Source of the DNA: Planctomycetota bacterium
GTDB taxonomy: Bacteria > Planctomycetota > Phycisphaerae > Phycisphaerales > UBA1924
Direction: 5' to 3'
NCBI GenBank assembly: GCA_023432465.1
Contig: JAEYUO010000035.1
Coordinates: 1 to 64,000, forward strand
DNA length: 64,000 nucleotides
The notes beneath the pieces were generated by a model. The model was not told the DNA's origin, did no database searches, and worked only from the letters and a program-made list of their open reading frames with translations. The position numbers and the translations under genes are program-made. Shown here in pieces: positions 58,026 through 64,000 of this stretch. The stretch's first letter is position 1; each line of letters opens with the position of its first letter.

Positions 58026-60146
58026 TTATCGCGCGGGGCTCAACCCCGTCGCCGTTTGCGGCTTGATCGTTCCCGGTGCACGCACGTTCGCCTGGATCGT
58101 CACGGTGTACCACGCGCCGAGCTCGGGATCGTGAATCGACCACACCATCGCGCCGCCGGGCTCCAGCCTCTTTGGCAGGTTCCAGCTCCCCTCGGTGGAC
58201 ATCCCGTTTACGCTGCGCGAATAGCTCCCGGTGCACCGGATGGCGTCCCCATCAGGAGTGCCGCGGAGTCGGATCGCCTGCTTCGCATCCGGCGAGTCCG
58301 GCTCGGGGCTCAGCTCAAGCATTGCCTCCTGATCCGGATACACCCACACCTGTGGCGCCGACAGCAGGGCATACCCCGCCCTTCCGCGCAGCTCTTCCTG
58401 ATACGCCGCGAACTCCGCAGCACCCAGCTCCGCCCCGCCGGGGTACGCCGACCACTTCAACCGCGGCCCATCACCCTTGGGCGAGCCGTAGTCCTTCGGC
58501 GCATCTATGCGGTGGATGCGGACGATAAAGTTGATCAGCGGCCGCGTCTCCGCCGTCGATGGCCGCGCCGCCGCGCCATCCTCGGCAAGGGTGATGCTCG
58601 CCTCATCCGGCCCCGGCGAGACGCACACCAGCAGCCGCTCCCCGCCGATCACCCCGGTCGCCAGCAACGCGACGGTCTCGCCCTGTGGCACCTTCACCCC
58701 GCGGACACGCGCACTCGAAGCCGTCCGCGCATCTCCGTACCTCGCGAAGTCCAGGTCCATCGTGTATACGCGGCGGCGGTCTGCTCCCGCCGGGATCATC
58801 ACCTGCGTCACCGTCGAGTCGAGCGTGAAACCCTCCATCGGCTGGCCGTTTCGCGCATCCATGCCGACGCTGATGGTTGCTTTCCCGCCCGGCACGACCT
58901 CCAGCCGGGGTCGCGACAGCACCGCGCCCGCGTCCGCCGCCGTAGCGCCGGCAAGCACCTCCGCAAACTCCGAGCGTGTCAGCACTCGCTCGATGCTCCA
59001 GTCCGGCTCGGGCGTGCCTGCCCGCACCTGGCCGAGGGCAAAGTCCAGCTTGGGGTGCTGCGGCCATGATCGCAGGATTGTCACCCGGATCGGGAGCGAG
59101 CCCTTGAACGGCTCGCTCTCCGCGCCCATCAGGCTCACATTGTCGCGGGCCTGCACGTCCCCGCCGGAACGTGATCCTGTGCACGCAACGAGTATCGCCG
59201 CCAGCGCGAGCACCAGCGCGGCCTGAGCCGCGACCGGCCAGCGTGCAGATGCCGAGAGCGCCCGCACCCTCGACCGCAGCGCCGTGCCGAAGGGCAGCGC
59301 GGGCGCAAGCCACGCAATCGGCCGCGACGACGCCAGTTCGATCAGCGTCCGTCCATAGTTCTCGCGCTCTGTCGCGCCCGCACCACGAAGGGCACGGTCG
59401 TCGCATGCTTCCTCCATCAATCCACGGATGCGGACCGCCGCGAGCCACACCGCGACGATCGGCCACGCCGCGATCACCACCGCGTGCAGAATCGCCGCCG
59501 TGATCGGATCGTGCCGCGCCACGTGCGCCGCCTCGTGCCGAAGCACCCATCCGAGACCCGTTGACCCCGCGCGGGACTCAAGGTCCCGCGGAATCACCAG
59601 CCGCGGCCGCCAGGCACCGATCAACACCGGTCCCGCCGATTCGTGCATCAGCACCGGCACGCCCCCCGAGCCAAGCCGCAACTCGCACGCTCGAGCCTGC
59701 CGCTCGATGCGTCGCATCCTGCGTGCACCCGCAGCCCACGCAAGAGCCAGTGCCGCAACGCCCAGTCCATACAGCGGCATGACGACCTGCGCCGCGGCCA
59801 ACCCCGCGCCCCGTGCCGATCCCGCGAACGGGGACGCCGGATCCGCGGTCGCCGCCGCGATGGGCTCGGCGGATCCTCCCGTTCCGACATCGTTGATGCT
59901 TATCCGCACATCGACCGGAGTGATGCCAGCAAGCCCGATCGGCGACTCCAGGGACACGGGGAGCGCAAGCCGCATCAGCACCGCGGCATACAGCAGCATC
60001 CGCCAGGCCGGCGCGACCCGCCGAGCAAGCGCCCGGTCCGCAACCACCGCCAGCGCGAGCATCCCCGCGCACCAGATGTTCATCCACACCACCCATCCAA
60101 GCACAGCCTCACCCGAGCCCTCGAGCCATAGCAGCATGTCATTCAC
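58026..60146 (-). CDS. M56-family (BlaR1/MecR1-type) membrane metallopeptidase
   Basis: 706 residues from GTG 60146, placed by AAGGAG 7 bases upstream and overlapping the blaI end by 8 bases. Several N-terminal helices surround the zinc protease site: HEAAHVARHD with His204, Glu205 and His208, and the third ligand in EEACDDRAL (about 245). A last helix (about 304-321) leads to a 385-residue extracytoplasmic C-terminal region. In BlaR1 the sensor is a penicillin-binding domain; here no SxxK-SxN-KTG set is evident and the domain looks beta-rich and unfamiliar. It probably cleaves or inactivates the adjacent BlaI repressor in response to an unknown outer signal. Confidence 0.88.
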   Translation of the reverse strand: MNDMLLWLEGSGEAVLGWVVWMNIWCAGMLALAVVADRALARRVAPAWRMLLYAAVLMRLALPVSLESPIGLAGITPVDVRISINDVGTGGSAEPIAAATADPASPFAGSARGAGLAAAQVVMPLYGLGVAALALAWAAGARRMRRIERQARACELRLGSGGVPVLMHESAGPVLIGAWRPRLVIPRDLESRAGSTGLGWVLRHEAAHVARHDPITAAILHAVVIAAWPIVAVWLAAVRIRGLMEEACDDRALRGAGATERENYGRTLIELASSRPIAWLAPALPFGTALRSRVRALSASARWPVAAQAALVLALAAILVACTGSRSGGDVQARDNVSLMGAESEPFKGSLPIRVTILRSWPQHPKLDFALGQVRAGTPEPDWSIERVLTRSEFAEVLAGATAADAGAVLSRPRLEVVPGGKATISVGMDARNGQPMEGFTLDSTVTQVMIPAGADRRRVYTMDLDFARYGDARTASSARVRGVKVPQGETVALLATGVIGGERLLVCVSPGPDEASITLAEDGAAARPSTAETRPLINFIVRIHRIDAPKDYGSPKGDGPRLKWSAYPGGAELGAAEFAAYQEELRGRAGYALLSAPQVWVYPDQEAMLELSPEPDSPDAKQAIRLRGTPDGDAIRCTGSYSRSVNGMSTEGSWNLPKRLEPGGAMVWSIHDPELGAWYTVTIQANVRAPGTIKPQTATGLSPAR

Positions 60147-60555
60147 GGGTGATCTCCTTTGCCTGCGTCCTGCTCTGCTCTTTCAGCATCGCGAGCAGCG
60201 CATCGCGCTCCTTGCGCGAAAGCCTCGCCTCGCTCGCGATAAACTCGAGCGCCGGCGCAACCGCGCCGCCAAACGCCGATGCAACGAACTTCAACCATGC
60301 CCCGCGCCGCGCATCGCGAGGCTGGACCACGGGCGTGTACTCCCACACATTCCCCACCTGCCGCGCGCGGACATGCCCCTTCTCGACCATCCGGTCAAGC
60401 ATCGTCTTGACGGTCGAGTACGCCCACCCGCGCGTCCCCTTCACCGATTCCGCCACTTCCCGCGCGGTCGCCCGGCCGCGCTCCCACAACGCCTCCAGAA
60501 GGTCCCATTCCCCATCGCTGATGGGCTGCGAAAGGGGCGATCCGTCCTTGCTCAT
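60139..60555 (-). CDS. blaI: BlaI/MecI-family transcriptional repressor
   Basis: 138 residues. A winged-helix DNA-binding domain fills most of it: SDGEWDLLEALWERGRATA, then YSTVKTMLDRMVEKGHVRA and the wing VWEYTPVV. The C-terminal dimerisation part (ARLSRKERDALLAMLKEQS) is where the M56 partner would cut. It dimerises on TACA-N2-TGTA dyads, and one lies 47 bases upstream of its start (60602-60613), so it probably represses itself and the M56 gene. ATG 60555 has GGAG 9 bases upstream. No beta-lactamase gene is near, so the regulated stress is not necessarily a beta-lactam. Confidence 0.92.
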   Translation of the reverse strand: MSKDGSPLSQPISDGEWDLLEALWERGRATAREVAESVKGTRGWAYSTVKTMLDRMVEKGHVRARQVGNVWEYTPVVQPRDARRGAWLKFVASAFGGAVAPALEFIASEARLSRKERDALLAMLKEQSRTQAKEITRE

Positions 60556-60880
60556 TTCCGGTGTCTCCGTGCGATGCGATGCGACATGGTTCGCAAAGAC
60601 ACTACAAGTGTAGCAGTATCGGGGTTGCAGGGCCGCTCCCTCCACTTTCCTGCCCTCCACGCCCTCCCGGTCGCCTGTCTCCGTCCAAGGGGTCCGATAC
60701 TCCGCGTTCGCACACCCCGCCGCGCCCCGTCGGATGCCCGAACCACTTGCCGCGTGTAGACTTGTCGTTCACCCGGATGGGGTACGGATGTCGCATCGTG
60801 TTGATGCGACTTTCCGCATCCGCCAGACCGGCTCTTCAGGAGCGAGCCCGCACAGTTTCACCGACTGCTCGACTCGAGTT
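60556..60880. other. 325-base divergent region between blaI and the S1-domain gene
   Basis: No gene seen. It contains the BlaI-type operator at 60602-60613 and must hold promoters for both directions. The reading frame of the S1 gene is open through the right half, but that part lacks homology and a ribosome site. Confidence 0.5.
60602..60613. promoter_or_regulatory. Candidate BlaI operator
   Basis: CTACAAGTGTAG is a near-perfect dyad containing TACA-AG-TGTA, the core recognised by BlaI/MecI repressors. It sits 47 bases upstream of the blaI start codon, where it would overlap the promoter and allow autorepression. Confidence 0.6.
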
Positions 60881-62377
60881 ATGGACGCCACCAACCAGCA
60901 TCAGAACAACGTGCCCCCCGCCGAGAACGCGGAGGCTTCCAGCCCCATCACCACTCCTCAGCCCGAGCCTGCCCCAAAGCAGCCCGAGCTCTCCTCGGAA
61001 GTGGCAAGCGAGATCGATGAGGCAATGGCCGCGCTGGGCTTTGGTGGCAGCGGTGCAAGCAGCGCCAAGACCGCAAAGAAGGATCGTGGCGGCAAGCCCC
61101 TCGCCCGCCCCGAGCGGACCGTCACCCCGATCGGCGGCCTTGAGAAGCCCAAGGTCCACGGGCCCCGGGTTGTTCAGGCAGGGCGCGAGCATCGCGCCGG
61201 CATCGTTGTCAGCGTCGGTCCGACGGACATCTTCCTCGAGTTCGGGCCCAAGGAGCTCGGCGTCGCTCCCCGAGCTCAGTGGAACGATGATGAGCTCCCC
61301 GTCGTCGGCACGGAGATCCAAGTCGTCGTCGACAAGTTCGAGCCCAGCGAGAGCATCTTTATCTGCTCGCGTCCAGGCGCCGTTGTCAAGGCCGCGTGGG
61401 AGAACCTCGACATCGGCCAGGTCGTCGAGGCCCGCGTCGTCGGTGTGAACAAGGGCGGCCTCGAGCTCGAAGTCGGCGGCCACCGCGCGTTCATGCCCGC
61501 CAGCCAGGTCTCGCTGGATCGCATCCCCGATCTCTCCGTCATGGTCGGCGAGAAGATGACCTGCCAGGTCTCGCAGCTCGATAAGCGCGGCCGCGGCAAC
61601 ATCGTGCTCTCGCGGCGCGATCTCCTCCAGAAGGAACGCATCGAGAACGCCTCCAAGCTCAAGGACACCCTCGAAGAGGGGCAGACGCTCGACGGCACCG
61701 TCCGCAAGATCATGCCGTTCGGCGCGTTCGTAGACATCGGTGGCATCGACGGCCTCGTGCACATCTCGGATCTCACCTATGACCGCATGGGCTTCGGCGA
61801 GAACGCCATCGCCAAGGTCGTCAAGGAGGGCCAGCAGGTCCGCGTGAAGATCCTCAAGATCGACTGGGACGAGAACGACATGCGCAAGAGCCGCATCTCG
61901 CTCGGCATGAAGCAACTCGCCGCGGACCCGTTCCAGACAGCGATCGCCGACATCAAGGAAGGCGCGGATGTCGGCGGCCGCGTGACCCGGCTCACCGAGT
62001 TCGGCGCGTTCATCGAGCTCGCCCCCGGCGTCGAGGGCCTCGTGCACGTCTCCGAGATCGCCTATCGCCGCATCGGCCACCCGCAGGATGTTCTCAAGAC
62101 CGATGAAGTCGTCCAGTGCCGCGTGCTCAAGCTTGATCCGCAGACCCGCCGCATCTCGCTGAGCATCAAGGCCACCCAGCCCGCGCCCGAGCCCGTTGCC
62201 TCTGGCGGCGGCGGTGGCGGGGGGGGCGGTGGTGGTGGACGGGGCGGTCGCAAGGGCGATCGCGGCGGAACGCCCCGCACAGAGGAAGAAATCCGCAAGG
62301 AAACCCCGGCGATGCGCCGCCTGCGTGCCCAAGCCGCGCTCCGCTCTAAGACCAAGGAAATCCGCGGCGGGTTCTGA
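60881..62377 (+). CDS. rpsA: S1 RNA-binding domain protein (ribosomal protein S1 homolog)
   Basis: 498 residues with four S1 domains, near 100-165, 175-247, 265-345 and 360-432; the last two carry the classic GTVRKIMPFGAFVDIGG / DGLVHISDL and TEFGAFIELAPGVEGLVHVS motifs. S1 proteins bind mRNA on the 30S subunit. E. coli S1 has six domains; four-domain forms are common elsewhere. The first 90 residues are disordered and Pro/Glu/Ala-rich. A run of 12 Gly near 438-449 precedes a basic tail. ATG 60881 is used; the frame is open upstream, but no homology is seen there and the Shine-Dalgarno is weak. Confidence 0.88.
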   Translation: MDATNQHQNNVPPAENAEASSPITTPQPEPAPKQPELSSEVASEIDEAMAALGFGGSGASSAKTAKKDRGGKPLARPERTVTPIGGLEKPKVHGPRVVQAGREHRAGIVVSVGPTDIFLEFGPKELGVAPRAQWNDDELPVVGTEIQVVVDKFEPSESIFICSRPGAVVKAAWENLDIGQVVEARVVGVNKGGLELEVGGHRAFMPASQVSLDRIPDLSVMVGEKMTCQVSQLDKRGRGNIVLSRRDLLQKERIENASKLKDTLEEGQTLDGTVRKIMPFGAFVDIGGIDGLVHISDLTYDRMGFGENAIAKVVKEGQQVRVKILKIDWDENDMRKSRISLGMKQLAADPFQTAIADIKEGADVGGRVTRLTEFGAFIELAPGVEGLVHVSEIAYRRIGHPQDVLKTDEVVQCRVLKLDPQTRRISLSIKATQPAPEPVASGGGGGGGGGGGGRGGRKGDRGGTPRTEEEIRKETPAMRRLRAQAALRSKTKEIRGGF

Positions 62378-62411
62378 CCCAGGGCAACGACGTTCAGACG
62401 CAGTTTCAACG

Positions 62412-62446
62412 AAGGCCGGGTCCCCCAGGGACTCGGCCTTTCTTCT
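62412..62446 (+). terminator. Intrinsic terminator of the S1-domain gene
   Basis: AAGGCCGGGTCCC pairs with GGGACTCGGCCTT (13 bp, one G-U) around CCA, followed by TCTTCTT. It lies 34 bases after the stop. Confidence 0.85.
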
Positions 62447-62485
62447 TGACGCGTTGAACGTTGTCCTACGAATGCTCTCTCGCGC

Positions 62486-62965
62486 TCACCGCCCCGTGCT
62501 GCCGAAGCCGCCCGTGCCCCGCGCCGTGTCGCTGAGTTCCGCAACGACCTCTACCCGCGCGTGCGCTACCTGCGCGATCACCATCTGCGCGATCCGCATG
62601 CCGTGGGTGATCACAAACGCCTCCTGACCCAGGTTGATCATCGGGACCTTCACCTCGCCCCGGTAATCCGCATCGATCGTTCCGGGCGAGTTCGGCATCG
62701 TCACACCGTGCTTGGTCGCCAGTCCCGATCGCGGCCGGACCTGCGCCTCAAACCCCGGAGGCACCGCGATCGCCAGCCCCGTCGGCACCAGCACGATCAC
62801 GCCGCCCTGCGTCAGCGGCTTGAGCTCGATGGATGTCCCCTCCGGCAGGCACGCGGCCAGGTCCATCCCAGCCGCGTGCTCGGTCTGATACGCAGGGTTC
62901 GCCGCGCGCGCATCAAGCTTCCGCACACGCAGCGCGACCGTCAGCAGTTCGTGTTCAGTAATCAT
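62486..62965 (-). CDS. dut: dUTP diphosphatase
   Basis: 159 residues. Dut hydrolyses dUTP to dUMP, keeping uracil out of DNA and feeding thymidylate synthesis. Its trimeric motifs are complete: 1, HAAGMDLAA near 30; 2, PRSGLATKHG near 78; 3, GTIDADYRGEVKVPMINL near 94; 4, RIAQMVI near 123; and 5, RGTGGFGSTG at the C-terminus. ATG 62965. It is downstream of, and on the same strand as, the small helical protein gene. Confidence 0.95.
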   Translation of the reverse strand: MITEHELLTVALRVRKLDARAANPAYQTEHAAGMDLAACLPEGTSIELKPLTQGGVIVLVPTGLAIAVPPGFEAQVRPRSGLATKHGVTMPNSPGTIDADYRGEVKVPMINLGQEAFVITHGMRIAQMVIAQVAHARVEVVAELSDTARGTGGFGSTGR

Positions 62966-63014
62966 TGCCCGAGCGTAGTCGCCCGGCCCGCCACCCGCTC
63001 AGCCGCCGCCCAAT

Positions 63015-63362
63015 TCACCGCGCCCCGACGCGAGCGCTCCCCACGACAACCCGGATGTCGCAACCATTCAAAGCACCGGCCGCGGCCGGCGGGTCCGCCT
63101 GCGGCGGCGTTTCTTCCCGTCCCCCGTCCTTGGTCATCTGCTCCAGACTCCGATCCAGTTGCTCTAGCATGCGCCGCGTCGAGGCGATCGCCCGATCCAG
63201 CGACGAGGTCCCGGTAACGGACTTCATCGCGTCGGACCGCTGCTCCTTCTGAAGCTGCTGGTCACACTCCGCCTGAGCCCTGAGGAGAGAGGCGAGCAGT
63301 TTCTCGGCGTTCTGGCGTGTGGCCACTGTCTGCAGAATCACCTGCTCTCGTGCACTGGACAT
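63015..63362 (-). CDS. Small helical protein of unknown function
   Basis: 115 residues from ATG 63362. Residues about 5-75 are charged and strongly helical (EQVILQTVATRQNAEKLLAS, QAECDQQLQKEQRSD, then RAIASTRRMLEQLDRSLEQM), consistent with a coiled-coil. The last 35 residues are low complexity. No signal peptide or membrane segment. I recognise no family. It lies between the nucleotide-sugar dehydratase and dut on one strand. An alternative GTG or ATG further upstream (near 63386) would add about 8 or more residues. Confidence 0.55.
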   Translation of the reverse strand: MSSAREQVILQTVATRQNAEKLLASLLRAQAECDQQLQKEQRSDAMKSVTGTSSLDRAIASTRRMLEQLDRSLEQMTKDGGREETPPQADPPAAAGALNGCDIRVVVGSARVGAR

Positions 63363-63497
63363 GTCGTCAACGCTCCATACCCCCATCCACCCGCGGGACC
63401 TTCCCACGCACGCCCGAAGGCACAGTGGTCGGTTCTATGAAGATGGAGTTTAGGGTCTCGCTGCTCCCCGAGTTGTGGAGCCCAAACACAGTCCGAA

Positions 63498-64000
63498 TCA
63501 TGCCGGGTGCCGGCGCATCTCGGGAACATGGCGCTGCAGCGCGGCGATCACCGCTGCCGGATCCAGACTCTTCTGGAGCCCCCCAAGTTCCGCCAGCATC
63601 GCCTCCGCCGCCGCATCGCTCAGCGGTTCCGCCCCGTCGCCGGCCCATGCACGGATCCCTGGGTGCGCGGTCGGCCGGAGCATCTCCCGCGCATAGGCGA
63701 GTTCCTCGTGGATCTTCTCGCCGGGCCGCGATCCTGTGAACACGACGTCGATCCTCGGGCCGGAAGCCGCTGTGCCCACTGCATTCGGGGTCCGCGGGGT
63801 CAGGCCGTGTGCCCGCGCAAACCGCTCGGCAAGGTCCACGATCCGCACCGGGTCGCCCATGTCGAGCACATACATCCCGGCACGACGATTCGCCGCGGCA
63901 TCCAGCGTCGCTGATTGCAGCACCAAAGTCGCGGCCTCGTTGATCGTCATGAAGTACCGCGTCATCCGCTCATCCGTCACCGTAAGCGGCCCGCCCTCGG
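63498..64000 (-). CDS. Nucleotide-sugar 4,6-dehydratase, CapD/WbpM type (5' end beyond window)
   Basis: The C-terminal 167 residues of a polysaccharide-biosynthesis protein; the frame continues beyond base 64000, so the N-terminal Rossmann part and any membrane segments are outside the window. GGPLTVTDERMTRYFMTINE followed by YVLDMGDPVRIVDLAERFA, then FTGSRPGEKIHEELAY are the C-terminal hallmarks of the CapD/PglF/WbpM family, enzymes that make UDP-4-keto-6-deoxy sugars for O-antigen, capsule or flagellar glycans. The product could feed the glycan cluster 20 kb away, but that link is inferred. Confidence 0.88.
   Translation of the reverse strand, partial: EGGPLTVTDERMTRYFMTINEAATLVLQSATLDAAANRRAGMYVLDMGDPVRIVDLAERFARAHGLTPRTPNAVGTAASGPRIDVVFTGSRPGEKIHEELAYAREMLRPTAHPGIRAWAGDGAEPLSDAAAEAMLAELGGLQKSLDPAAVIAALQRHVPEMRRHPA

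Overview
The window comes from a GC-rich bacterium, most likely a planctomycete of the class Phycisphaerae. The strongest marker is a trio of large secreted proteins ending in the Cys-capped dockerin-like tail typical of that group (core DIFxFLSxWFAGC at the very C-terminus). Other fitting traits are GTG and TTG starts, a futalosine-pathway gene, two adjacent clpP genes and multi-domain glycan enzymes. It looks like ordinary chromosome: there are no rRNA or tRNA genes, CRISPR arrays, phage or transposase genes that I can see.

Layout. 1-14.1 kb holds a truncated secreted protein with a possible carbohydrate-binding domain, a small methyltransferase, a ComM/YifB AAA+ protein, a ketoglutarate semialdehyde dehydrogenase, FtsK, a secreted protein of unknown function, FolP, a thioredoxin and a Gfo/Idh oxidoreductase. 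14.2-26.8 kb is a block of three exported dockerin-tailed proteins, including a 2487-residue beta-helix plus Ig-like repeat protein; clear intrinsic terminators follow the second and third. 27-33.1 kb has LeuS, then (minus strand) an ECF sigma/anti-sigma-like pair behind ispE.

33.1-43.5 kb is a glycan-biosynthesis cluster: three glycosyltransferase proteins, a TylF-type O-methyltransferase, a sulfotransferase, a class I methyltransferase and a methyltransferase-glycosyltransferase fusion. Four proteins with unrelated catalytic modules end in the same ~90-residue Rossmann-like domain (GAG-x-HT ... LDD ... G-x-PVV-x-P ... SSD ... PVLRIY). I consider this the most interesting and possibly undescribed feature. 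It suggests a shared ligand, regulator or docking function for a methylated, probably sulfated, surface polysaccharide.

43.5-52.1 kb has a membrane-fusion protein, a futalosine-hydrolase-like gene and a type IV pilus operon (pilM, pilN, pilO, a pilP-position gene, pilB). 52.1-64 kb carries mutY, yidC, a metallophosphoesterase, clpP1-clpP2, a blaI/blaR1-type pair with a plausible BlaI operator, an S1-domain protein, dut, a small helical protein and the edge-truncated end of a nucleotide-sugar dehydratase that could feed the glycan cluster.

Starts were chosen by family alignment and Shine-Dalgarno sites. No database search was possible, so family names rest on recognised motifs.
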